Shown: one piece after another, positions 18,517 through 28,899 of the stretch
Position numbering within the stretch: position 1 is the first letter of the stretch
Layout: the number at the start of each line of letters is the position of its first letter
Origin: Sphingomonas ginsenosidimutans
Lineage (GTDB): Bacteria > Pseudomonadota > Alphaproteobacteria > Sphingomonadales > Sphingomonadaceae
Assembly (NCBI RefSeq): GCF_002374835.1
Contig: NZ_NWVD01000001.1
Location: 186,001-250,000, forward strand
DNA length: 64,000 nucleotides
Reading direction: 5' to 3'
Position numbers and translations under genes: made by a program
The notes under the pieces: generated by a model
The model's input: only the letters and a program-made list of their open reading frames with translations
The model's database searches: none
Told to the model about the DNA's origin: nothing

Positions 18517-18677
18517 CGCGCGTCGGCGCGGATCGACGTTCCGGCAACGGATCCGTTGGTGCTGATGAGAGGCTGAGCGACGTCGACGCGTCGTCGGCGG
18601 AGCGCCGCTCCTAGTGACCCCGTTTCGCCGTTGCTCGACGGTCCCTCGGCGCGACCGGAGGCGAATATCGATCCGTT

Positions 18678-19964
18678 CTAGAATTCGCGCGACAGCGCGA
18701 ATTCGGCGCGGATCCGGCGAAAGGCGTAGAGCGGCACGGTCGACTGGTTGCGCGTGGCTGATACGCGCACCAGCGGCGCCGCGCCCAGGATTCGGTGCCG
18801 GCGCCACACCAGCCCGCCGGTCGCGCTCCACCGCCAGTCGTTCCGGACCCGCGGAAACAGCAACAAGCGCGCGTCCGCCGCGCTGTGCGCGACATCCGCC
18901 TGGACGAAGGCGGCGAGCACCGGCCCCTGCCGCGCCGCCAGCGCGCCGACCGCGATCGTGCCCAGGCTGTAGCCCGGATCGCGCGCCGCGAGCCGCGACG
19001 CGCGCAGCGTGCCGCGCACGCTCCACCGCGCATCCACCGCGCGATCCAGCACGGCATTGACGTCCCAGCTGGTCCCGTCCTGCGCCGCGATGCGATAGTC
19101 GAGCCGCGTGGCGCTCGCCTCCAGCTCGATCTGGGTCGCGCGGCCGAGCGCCCGCAGCAGGTTGAGCGACACGCCCCCCGCATCGGCGAGCCGCGCGCCC
19201 CCGAACCAGCGGCGGGCCAGCGTCGCGGCGGGGCGGATGCGCCAGCCGCGGTACTGGAACTCCGGCCCGCCCGCCAGCGTCGCGAACCCCGTGTTGAAGC
19301 GGCTGGCGCGGTAGCGGTCGCCGCCCAGCGACAGGCGGGTCAGCGTCTCCACCCCGCCCAGCGGCACGCGCGCGAACCCCTGTGCCGCCAGCGACACGCC
19401 GATCCCTGCGCGGGCGCGTGCGTCCGCATCCAGCGTCAGATCGGCGATGACGGTTTCGATCGTGCGCTGTCGGGTGGCGGCATTGACGTTGCTGTCGGGG
19501 GCGATCGCCACCTCGACGCTGATTCCCAGCGGGCGGCGCGAGCGCAGCGCGGTGGCGAAGCGATCGACGACCTGCGCGACATCCTCCGGCAGCGGGCCGG
19601 CGCCGACGATCCGCAATTCGCGCCGCGCCGCCGCCTCGTCGCCGGCACGCGCCAGCAGCCGGGCGAGGTCGAGCCGGACGCGCGCGGCCTGCGGCTTTTC
19701 GTCCAGCAGCCGCCGCCAGATCGCGATCGCGTCGCGCGGGCGCGCGGTCTGTTCGTAGAGCTGCCCCAGCCGGAAGCGCGCCTCCGCGCGATGGTCGGCA
19801 TCGGGATCGGCGGTCAGCGCCAGCAGCAGCCGCTCGGCCGCGTCGGTGCGTCCCGCGGCGCGCTGCGCCTCGGCCAGCGCGAACACCTGCGCCGCGGACA
19901 GGCCGGTGCGGCAGGGGGCGGGACAGTCGGCGGCGGCGGCGACCGGCGCGTCCTGGAGCGCCAC
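18678..19964 (-). CDS. Slam-like outer-membrane protein (surface lipoprotein assembly modifier, DUF560)
   Basis: The 428-aa product has N-terminal TPR repeats (LSAAQVFALAEAQRAAGRTD, ARFRLGQLYEQTARPRDAI, RVRLDLARLLARAGDEAAA). A beta-barrel follows from about residue 140 (ISVEVAIAPDSNVNAATRQ) to a terminal aromatic, ...FALSREF, typical of outer-membrane insertion. TPR plus 14-strand barrel is the Slam architecture, which exports lipoproteins such as TbpB to the cell surface. The only usable start is GTG 19964, 2 bases after the stop of the lipoprotein gene. From there no good Sec signal is seen, so the true start is uncertain. The neighbouring lipoprotein is the obvious client. Confidence 0.75.
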   Translation of the reverse strand: MALQDAPVAAAADCPAPCRTGLSAAQVFALAEAQRAAGRTDAAERLLLALTADPDADHRAEARFRLGQLYEQTARPRDAIAIWRRLLDEKPQAARVRLDLARLLARAGDEAAARRELRIVGAGPLPEDVAQVVDRFATALRSRRPLGISVEVAIAPDSNVNAATRQRTIETVIADLTLDADARARAGIGVSLAAQGFARVPLGGVETLTRLSLGGDRYRASRFNTGFATLAGGPEFQYRGWRIRPAATLARRWFGGARLADAGGVSLNLLRALGRATQIELEASATRLDYRIAAQDGTSWDVNAVLDRAVDARWSVRGTLRASRLAARDPGYSLGTIAVGALAARQGPVLAAFVQADVAHSAADARLLLFPRVRNDWRWSATGGLVWRRHRILGAAPLVRVSATRNQSTVPLYAFRRIRAEFALSREF

Positions 19965-19966
19965 CG

Positions 19967-20881
19967 TCAGCGTTTGCGGCCGGCGATCGCCCCCGTCCCT
20001 GCGCCGTCGCCGGTGCGGAAGCCGAAGACGCCCGCGATTTCCGCGGCACCGGGGCCGTAGAACATGCCCCCCATCGTGGCGCCATCGCCGCTGGCGGAGA
20101 AGGAGAAGCCGTTGGTGTCCGAACGGATCGTGCCGGTCAGTGCCATCGGACTGAACGACTTGCCGCGCCCGTCGATGACGTTCTGCCCCTGCAGCGTCAT
20201 GCCGGCGGTGACGGTGGAGGCACCAAAATCCGCCTCGAAGCTGCTTTGCCCGCCCAGCGCATAGACGCCGGTCGAATCGGCGAACTGCCCGTCGACGATC
20301 GTGTCGTAGCTCGCGCGCCCGGTGCGCGGCATGTCGGCCGCGGTGGTGCGCACGCCATAGCTGAAGAAGGTGGTGTCGACCGTGCGGCTGCCGTTCGTGG
20401 CGGTGCCGATTTCCTGATAGGCGCCGAAGCTGGCATAGGTGAGCGCCAGGCGCGGATTGGCGGCGCCGGGGTTGAACAGCGTCAGGTTCTGCTGCGTCGT
20501 CCCGGCGCGTTCGTAATTGGTGAGCGTGGCGTTGCCGGATATGCGCTGCGCCGGGCCGAACGACGGCGTGGTCAGGCCATCGCCGGTGACGGTATAGCTT
20601 TGCGCCGCCGCGTCGTAGCGGACCGCCGCGATGTTGCTGACCAGCGGGACGGTGCCGTCGAAATTGCGGGCGCTGCCGCTGGCCGACACCTCGTAGCGGA
20701 TGCGCCCCTTGTAGCCGGCAAAGCCCTCGCTGACGCGCAGGTCGGTCAGGCTGGCGTTGCGCTGGTCGGTCGGGGAGATCTGCACATTGGTGCCGACACT
20801 GGGGCCGGCCCCGCCGCCGCCGCCGCACGCGGCGAGCGAAAGGGTCAGCGCGGCCAGCGCGATGGTCGTCGTCTTGTTCAT
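19967..20881 (-). CDS. TbpB-like surface lipoprotein, probable Slam client
   Basis: The 304-aa protein begins MNKTTTIALAALTLSLAAC: a lipoprotein signal with lipobox LAAC and Cys19 as the lipidated residue. A Gly run (GGGGG) follows as a tether. The rest is beta-rich, ending with GGMFYGPGAAEIAGVFGF and GAIAGRK, the C-terminal barrel signature of TbpB/Slam-dependent lipoproteins. Such proteins capture iron carriers, haem or haem proteins at the cell surface. The ligand here is unknown. It is the first gene of a two-gene operon with the Slam-like gene and diverges from a TonB-dependent receptor. Confidence 0.75.
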   Translation of the reverse strand: MNKTTTIALAALTLSLAACGGGGGAGPSVGTNVQISPTDQRNASLTDLRVSEGFAGYKGRIRYEVSASGSARNFDGTVPLVSNIAAVRYDAAAQSYTVTGDGLTTPSFGPAQRISGNATLTNYERAGTTQQNLTLFNPGAANPRLALTYASFGAYQEIGTATNGSRTVDTTFFSYGVRTTAADMPRTGRASYDTIVDGQFADSTGVYALGGQSSFEADFGASTVTAGMTLQGQNVIDGRGKSFSPMALTGTIRSDTNGFSFSASGDGATMGGMFYGPGAAEIAGVFGFRTGDGAGTGAIAGRKR

Positions 20882-21017
20882 GCAAGTCCCCCCGGATCGC
20901 GCGGAGCCCTAGCTCAGGCGCCCGGCACCGGCAACGGTGATGGTGGTGCGCGCGGCCTTATTGCGGCCCCGAAGCCATGATCTGTCCCAACGCGGCGCAA
21001 CGAAAGGACACGGGGCC

Positions 21018-23540
21018 ATGGTGCGATCGGGCGGGGCGGCGTTGGCGGTGGCGGTCGCGGGTGCCGTGCCGGCGGCGGCGGCTCAGGATGCCCCCGCGGC
21101 GGCGGACGCGCGCGGCGAGGTCGTCGTCGTCGGCAAACGGCTGCGCGGATCGGCGATCGGCGAGGTCGCGCCGGTCGCTGCACTCGACGCGCAGGCGCTG
21201 CGCGCGCTGGGTGCGAGCAACATGAAGGAACTGGCCGACCGGCTGAAGCCTCTGGCACAATCGGTGACGGGGGAAGACCCCGCCTATCTGCTCAACGGGC
21301 GGCGTATCTCAGGCTTTGCGGAGGTGCAGAACCTGCCGCCCGAGGCGATCGAGCGGACCGAGATATTGTCCGAACAGGATGCGCCGCGCTTCGGCTTCTC
21401 GCCGACAGTACGGGTGATGAACGTCATCACGAAGAAGCATTTCCGCGCGCTGTCGACGGTGCAGGTCAGCGGCACGACTACGGCGGGCGGCGGGGCGACC
21501 AGCTATAGCGAGGCCACGGCGACGCGGATCGACGATGCGCGGCGCGCGTCGCTGACCCTGTCCTATTTCCACTTCACCCCGGTGCTGCAATCGCAGCGCG
21601 ATATCGAGGCCGATCCGGACACGCCGTTTTCGCTGGCCGGGACGGTGGCGCGCGCCGACGGGGGCAGCATGGATCCGCGGCTGGACGCGCTGGCGGGGCG
21701 TACAGTGACGCGCGCGGCGGTGCCCGCCGACCCGGCGCTGCGCGGCTCGCCGGCCGCCTATCGCGCGGTGGCGGGATCGGCGGACATCAACCCCTATCGC
21801 ACGCTCCAGTCGCGGGTCGACACGCTGCGCATCGACGGGACGATCGGCGCGCCATTGAGCCGTACCGTCGATGCCTCGCTCAACATCAATGCGGAGGGGC
21901 AGCGGCAGGGCGCGTTGACAGGGCTTGCGCCGGTGACGCTGGCGGTGCCGGCGGGCAACGGTGCGCTGCCGTTCGGCGACGACCTGCTGCTGTCGCGCTT
22001 TCTGCCTGGCGATCCGCTGCGGCAGCGCACGACCAGCCTGACGCTGCACGCGGGCGCGACGGTGCAGGGTGGCTGGGACGACTGGGCGTGGAACGTCACC
22101 GGCAACTACGACCGCGCGCGGCAGGCGGTGCGATCGGATCAGGCGCTGGCCCCCGGTGAGTGGCAGTCGGCCGTGACCGCCGGCGCCGATCCGTTCGCCG
22201 CGCCGCCCGCCGGCGCCGCGACGCGCATCGCGGTCGCCAGCCGCACCGTGACGACCACGTTCGGCGGCAAGGCGGTGGCGAGCGGTCCGGTGCTGCGCCT
22301 GCCCGCCGGGCGGGTGCAGATGACGCTGGCGGCGGGCTATGCCCGATCGGCAAGCGCTCCGACGGGTGGGCAGGGGCCGGCGGCGGCGCTGACGCGCACC
22401 AGCAGCGATGCCAGCGTCACCGCGATCGTCCCGATCGCCTCGGCAGAGCGCGGCGCGCTGGCCTTCGTGGGTAAATTGTCGGCGAACGGCACGATCGGGA
22501 TGGCGGACGTATCGGATTACGGACGGCTTACCAGCAGCAGCTACGGCCTTGCCTGGGCGCCGGCACGCCCGGTTCAGGTCACGCTGTCGGTCAGCGATGC
22601 CGCGACCGCACCCGCGATCGTGCTGCTGACCGCGCCGTTGGTGACAACCCCCAACGTGCCGGTGTTCGATTTCCTGACCGGGCAAAGCGTGCTGGCGACG
22701 ACGACGATCGGCGGCAATCCGGCGCTGGCCGCGGAACGGCGGCGGGTGACCACCGTCGGCGTGACGGTGTCCCCGATCAAGGCGCGTGAATGGCGCATCG
22801 GCCTGTCCTATGTCGACACCCGTATCCGCAACCAGGCGTTCGCGCCCAACGATGCCAGCGTTGCGTTGCAACGCGCGTTCCCCGCGTTGTTCGGGCGCGA
22901 CGGCGCGGGGACGCTGACGACGCTGGACCTGCGGTCGCTGAACCTGGCGCGCGAGCGGGAGCGCAAGCTGTTGCTGACCACCGACCTGTCGACGCCGCTG
23001 GGGCGCAAGCCGCCCGAGCCGGCGAAGCGTGCCGAGGGGGACACCACCACCCCGCCGCCGCCGCCGAAACCGCGCCCGACGTTGTTCGTGAACGGCACGG
23101 TGACGTACCGGCTGGACGACCGGGTGACGCCGCGCGACGGGCAGGCGCCGCTGGACCTGCTGGCGGGTGACACGCTGGACGGGACCGGCGGGCGACCGCG
23201 CTGGCAGCTGGACGGGACGGTCGGCGGCGCGATCGGGCCGGTGACCCCCGGCGTCTACGCGCGGATCCAGGGACCGACGCGCGCGCGCAGCACGATCGCG
23301 GCATCGGACCTTTCCTATTCCGGGCGGACGTGGCTGACCGCCTACGTCACGCTCGACGCGGGCGCGCTGGTGGCGCGTCCGTGGGCGAAGCGACTGTCGG
23401 TGGCGCTCGTCGCCGAAAACCTGCTCAACAGCCGCATCGCGGTGCGCGACCGCACCGGGGCGACTCCCTATCGCTACCAGCCGGGGTTGATCGACCCGCT
23501 GGGACAGCAGGTGCGGATCATGGCACGCAAATTGTTCTGA
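21018..23540 (+). CDS. TonB-dependent receptor-like outer-membrane protein
   Basis: Start ATG 21018 has AAAGGA 9 bases upstream and yields an 840-aa precursor with a signal peptide (ends near AVPAAAAQD). EVVVVGKRLRG may be the TonB-box region. The plug domain shows AYLLNGRRISGFAEVQNLPP, EAIERTEILSEQDAPRFGFS and VRVMNVITKKHF. The remainder is a large beta-barrel with alternating hydrophobic strands, ending in IMARKLF with a terminal Phe. The plug is shorter than in classical siderophore receptors. Ligand is unknown. Divergent from the lipoprotein-Slam pair with 136 bases between starts, it may share their promoter region and function. Confidence 0.75.
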   Translation: MVRSGGAALAVAVAGAVPAAAAQDAPAAADARGEVVVVGKRLRGSAIGEVAPVAALDAQALRALGASNMKELADRLKPLAQSVTGEDPAYLLNGRRISGFAEVQNLPPEAIERTEILSEQDAPRFGFSPTVRVMNVITKKHFRALSTVQVSGTTTAGGGATSYSEATATRIDDARRASLTLSYFHFTPVLQSQRDIEADPDTPFSLAGTVARADGGSMDPRLDALAGRTVTRAAVPADPALRGSPAAYRAVAGSADINPYRTLQSRVDTLRIDGTIGAPLSRTVDASLNINAEGQRQGALTGLAPVTLAVPAGNGALPFGDDLLLSRFLPGDPLRQRTTSLTLHAGATVQGGWDDWAWNVTGNYDRARQAVRSDQALAPGEWQSAVTAGADPFAAPPAGAATRIAVASRTVTTTFGGKAVASGPVLRLPAGRVQMTLAAGYARSASAPTGGQGPAAALTRTSSDASVTAIVPIASAERGALAFVGKLSANGTIGMADVSDYGRLTSSSYGLAWAPARPVQVTLSVSDAATAPAIVLLTAPLVTTPNVPVFDFLTGQSVLATTTIGGNPALAAERRRVTTVGVTVSPIKAREWRIGLSYVDTRIRNQAFAPNDASVALQRAFPALFGRDGAGTLTTLDLRSLNLARERERKLLLTTDLSTPLGRKPPEPAKRAEGDTTTPPPPPKPRPTLFVNGTVTYRLDDRVTPRDGQAPLDLLAGDTLDGTGGRPRWQLDGTVGGAIGPVTPGVYARIQGPTRARSTIAASDLSYSGRTWLTAYVTLDAGALVARPWAKRLSVALVAENLLNSRIAVRDRTGATPYRYQPGLIDPLGQQVRIMARKLF

Positions 23541-23543
23541 GGG

Positions 23544-26196
<2,653 letters not shown>

Positions 26197-26246
26197 ACCC
26201 CATTATATACAGGGATATTGTGGCGGACAAATGGCCATCGCGGCCT

Positions 26247-26273
26247 TTGCGTTCGCGGACGTGGCCCCTATAT
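26247..26273 (+). promoter_or_regulatory. Candidate sigma-70 promoter of ssrA
   Basis: TTGCGT (26247-26252) and CTATAT (26268-26273) are separated by 15 bases, slightly short of the usual 16-18. Transcription would start near 26280-26282, just before the first tmRNA helix. The assignment rests on position and sequence only. Confidence 0.45.
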
Positions 26274-26280
26274 GAGGTCG

Positions 26281-26646
26281 TGCCGGGTTCCACCCGGCTA
26301 TGGCGATAAACCATGGCGTAGAATAGATGCAGCGGACCCGGGGGCAGTACCCGGCGGCTCCACCATCTGCGCCGCGCGAGCGGTGCGTGCGAACGCATCG
26401 TCCGGGCGGCCCAGCTGACGGGGCCGAACCAGGATCGACGTGTATTGAAAGGCGCCGTCTTCGCTCGGAATGGGACCACCGCAACGGCCCATTACACAAG
26501 TGCCAACGATAACGAAGCACTCGCGATTGCGGCGTAACTGATGGCCTAACGGCCTGACGTTACACCAAAATAGCGCGGTTGGACCCCACCGGGCAACAGA
26601 AGGGGATTCCAGCGGTACGGGAGGCACCGGGCAACAGAAGCCTCCC
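26281..26646 (+). ncRNA. ssrA: Circularly permuted two-piece tmRNA
   Basis: No protein gene fits here, but all tmRNA parts are visible in permuted order. The acceptor piece comes first: T-arm CCGGG-GGCAGTA-CCCGG (26338-26354), acceptor strand CGGCTCC, then ACCA ending at 26365. A spacer of about 54 bases follows. The coding piece starts with GGGGCCG (26420-26426), which pairs with CGGCTCC (one G-U). The tag frame at 26502-26537 reads ANDNEALAIAA then TAA, the alphaproteobacterial ANDN...AA type. Hairpins downstream end near 26646. Processing removes the spacer and gives two base-paired RNAs that rescue stalled ribosomes with SmpB. Outer ends are approximate. Confidence 0.93.
26587..26640 (+). 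repeat. 16-nt direct repeat in two tmRNA hairpin loops
   Basis: CACCGGGCAACAGAAG occurs at 26587-26602 and again at 26625-26640. Each copy is the loop (plus closing pair) of a different stem: CCCC/GGGG (26584-26605) and GGGAGGC/GCCTCCC (26619-26646). The stems differ while the 14-base loop is identical. The second stem also marks the likely 3' end of the transcript. Confidence 0.8.
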
Positions 26647-26676
26647 ACTCGTCCGTTTGACCCAGCCCCGCCACGT

Positions 26677-27567
26677 TCACCACAGCACATGACCGTCGGG
26701 TTGCAGTGGCGGCGGGGCTTCGTAGCCGGCGGATTGCAGCAGATCGATCTCGATCGTGCGGCACATCGCGGTCAGTGGCACGTCGTGGACGGTGTTGGCG
26801 AACGGATCGACCAGGTCGTCGGCGACCTGCAACCCGGCAAGGAACATGAACCCCGCCAGCGACGAGCCGATCGGGGTCGCCCATTCCAGCGTGTCGACCA
26901 GCGCGATCGGCAGCAACAGGCACAGTAATTTGGTGAAGAACACCGGGAAGCTGCGATATTGCGCGGGCAGCGGCGTGTTCTTCAGCCGCTCCATCCCGCC
27001 CTGTGCATTGGCGATGTCGACCATCACGCGCTCGATCTGCGCCTGCTGGATCGTGTCGATCAACCCTTCGCGACGGATATCGGCGATCATCCGCGCGCTG
27101 CCGTCGAGCAGCGCGTTGGCCGGGTTGCTGCGCGCCATCGCCTCCGCCGCGGCATCCTCGCCCAGCAGGCGGACGATGTCCGGCGCGGGATCCTGGCGGC
27201 GCAACTGGCCGCGCAGCGCGTGGACATAGGCGATCTGGCGCCGGACGAGCAGCCGCTTCATCGTCGCGGCGGCGGCATGATCGTCGGGGACGAACGCCAT
27301 GATCGCACGCGACAGGCTGCGCGAGGCGTTGATCATCGCCCCCCACAGCGTGCGCGCCTCCCACCACCGCTGATAGGCCGAATTGGTGCGGAACCCCAGG
27401 AACAGCCCCAGCACCGTCCCGAACAACGTCACCGGCAGCGCCGGCGCGGAAAAGGGCAGCGCATAATAGAACAGGGTGACCGCCGAATCCCAGACGAACA
27501 GCACCGCCAGCGTGCGCCAGGCGGGATAGAGCGTATGGCGGATCCGCGGCGCACGGCCGACGATCAT
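26677..27567 (-). CDS. Bestrophin-family (UPF0187) membrane protein
   Basis: The 296-aa protein has four to five hydrophobic segments (such as LAVLFVWDSAVTLFYY, PVTLFGTVLGLFLGFRTNSA, FFTKLLCLLLPIALVDTL and SLAGFMFLAGLQVADDL). It has the family motifs FRTNSAYQRWWEAR and DLVDPFANTVHDVPL. Bacterial bestrophin homologues form pentameric ion channels (a cation-selective one has been studied in Klebsiella). Its start overlaps the stop of the upstream small gene by 4 bases. It converges with ssrA. Confidence 0.9.
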   Translation of the reverse strand: MIVGRAPRIRHTLYPAWRTLAVLFVWDSAVTLFYYALPFSAPALPVTLFGTVLGLFLGFRTNSAYQRWWEARTLWGAMINASRSLSRAIMAFVPDDHAAAATMKRLLVRRQIAYVHALRGQLRRQDPAPDIVRLLGEDAAAEAMARSNPANALLDGSARMIADIRREGLIDTIQQAQIERVMVDIANAQGGMERLKNTPLPAQYRSFPVFFTKLLCLLLPIALVDTLEWATPIGSSLAGFMFLAGLQVADDLVDPFANTVHDVPLTAMCRTIEIDLLQSAGYEAPPPLQPDGHVLW

Positions 27568-27794
27568 GCGGCCGCGTCGTCCAGGTCCAGCCGGTCGCCC
27601 AGCATCTTGCGCACGCCCAGCAGGATGACGATCCCGGCGCCCTTCCAGAAATCGGCCGCCAGACCCGGCGTCAGTTCCTGCTGGATCCGCACGAAGCCGA
27701 TGACGACCAGCACGGCCAGCGCGATGATCGGCAGGGCTTCCACATCGCGCCAGGTGATCGGTTCGTCGTGCGTGTCGGCGAGATAGTGAAGCAT
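27564..27794 (-). CDS. Small inner-membrane protein coupled to the bestrophin-like gene
   Basis: The 76-aa protein has one clear transmembrane segment (LPIIALAVLVVIGFVRI) and a second weaker one (GAGIVILLGVRKML). I do not recognise a family. Its stop overlaps the next start as ATGA (27564-27567), so the two are co-translated, and it may be an accessory subunit. The 209 bases upstream (27795-28003) hold only an AT-richer patch near 27880-27900, probably the promoter. Confidence 0.65.
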   Translation of the reverse strand: MLHYLADTHDEPITWRDVEALPIIALAVLVVIGFVRIQQELTPGLAADFWKGAGIVILLGVRKMLGDRLDLDDAAA

Positions 27795-28003
27795 CGCTGC
27801 GCTCCCGATAGTGGCGGAAGCGCAGGATGTGCGGGGGCGGCGGTTAACCGGTCAACCGCGTGCCGTGGCGCAGCAACATTATATTGTCTTGCAGCGAAGC
27901 AGCGTTGCCCGCGCCTTTCCGATGTTGCCGAAACCTTGCTGCGTCGCACCAAACCGGTGCGCGAAGCGGCCGAATCGCGGGCGATCGGCCGCCGCGGCCG
28001 GGA

Positions 28004-28792
28004 TCAGGCGTCAATGCTGGTGCCCAGGCTGGCGTTGACGATACCGCCGTCGACCGCGATCGTCTCCCCGATCACATAGTCGCCCGCGCGGCTGGCGAGG
28101 TAGATGGCAGTGCCGGCCATGTCCTCGTCCGCGCCGATCCGCCGGGCCGGGATCGCCTTGGCCACCGCATCGCCATGGTCGCGCGCGGCGCGGTTCATCT
28201 CGCTGGCGAAGGCGCCGGGGGCGATCGAGGTGACGTTGATCCCGTCCCTCACCAGCCGCGCCGCCAGCCGCTTCGTCAGGTAGATCAGCGCCGACTTGGA
28301 TGCGTGATAGCTGTACGTTTCCCACGGGTTGAGCCGCAGCCCGTCGATCGAGGTGATGTTGATGACCTTCGCGGGCGCGCCGCCGGCCGCCCCCGCCTTG
28401 AGCAGGCCGTGCAGCGCCTGGGTGAGGAAGAACGGCGACTTGACGTTGAGGTCCATCACCTTGTCCCAGCCGCTTTCGGGAAATTCCTCGAACGGCACGC
28501 CCCACGCCGCGCCGGCATTGTTGACCAGGATGTCGAGCCGTTCCTCGCGCTCGGCCAATGCCGCGGCGAGCGCGCGGCAGCCATCGACGGTCGATACGTC
28601 CATCGGCAGCGGGATGCAGTTCGGCCCCAGCTCCGCGGCGGTATCCTCGCACGCAGGCGCCTTGCGGCTGGAGATATAGACCTTCGCCCCCTGCGCGATA
28701 AAGCCGGCGGCGATCATCTTGCCGATGCCGCGGCTGCCCCCGGTGACCAGCGCGATGCGGCCGTCGAGGCGGAACAGGTTGGTGGTGTCCAT
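28004..28792 (-). CDS. Short-chain dehydrogenase/reductase
   Basis: From ATG 28792, chosen because AGGAGAG lies a few bases upstream, the product is 262 aa. It has the classical SDR motifs: TGGSRGIG cofactor loop, NNAG, catalytic Ser in NITSIDG, and YHASK for Tyr and Lys, then the PGAFASEM loop and a C-terminal VDGG. The substrate is unknown; 3-oxoacyl or hydroxy-steroid type alcohols are typical. It shares strand with the acyl-CoA dehydrogenase gene upstream, though a repeat element lies between them. Confidence 0.9.
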   Translation of the reverse strand: MDTTNLFRLDGRIALVTGGSRGIGKMIAAGFIAQGAKVYISSRKAPACEDTAAELGPNCIPLPMDVSTVDGCRALAAALAEREERLDILVNNAGAAWGVPFEEFPESGWDKVMDLNVKSPFFLTQALHGLLKAGAAGGAPAKVINITSIDGLRLNPWETYSYHASKSALIYLTKRLAARLVRDGINVTSIAPGAFASEMNRAARDHGDAVAKAIPARRIGADEDMAGTAIYLASRAGDYVIGETIAVDGGIVNASLGTSIDA

Positions 28793-28810
28793 GTGATCTC
28801 TCCTGAAAGA

Positions 28811-28893
28811 CGTCACCCCAGCGACGGCTGGGGTCTCGTGCCGCGCAGGACCGCCCCTGACGCTCGAGAGCCCAGCCTTCGCTGGGGCGACGG
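28811..28893. repeat. Paired-palindrome intergenic repeat, copy 2
   Basis: The left arm begins CGTCACCCCAGCGACGGCTG (28811) and the right arm ends GCTGGGGCGACGG (28893). The arms match as reverse complements at 24 of 27 positions, and each also contains its own small palindrome (CCCAGC/GCTGGG). This is the best-preserved of the three copies in the window. It lies between two same-strand genes, within the leader of the SDR gene. Confidence 0.75.
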
Positions 28894-28899
28894 AAGTGG

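Noticed and set aside
16777..20085. Very long minus-strand open frame (about 1100 codons) across ftsH and the Slam-like gene
   Set aside because: It runs antisense through ftsH with Arg/His/Gln-rich composition, the usual shadow of GC-rich coding. Only the part from 19964 down to 18678 is real (the Slam-like gene).
21309..22871. 520-codon minus-strand frame opposite the TonB-dependent receptor
   Set aside because: Arg/Gly/His-rich shadow without a start signal or domain.
26282..26298. GCCGGG-TTCCA-CCCGGC hairpin considered as a tRNA T-arm
   Set aside because: Loop is 5 bases and no tRNA context follows; it fits a helix at the 5' end of the permuted tmRNA precursor.
26298..26690. Short open frames on both strands between 26200 and 26690
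   Set aside because: They lie over ssrA, whose RNA elements and tag frame explain the sequence.
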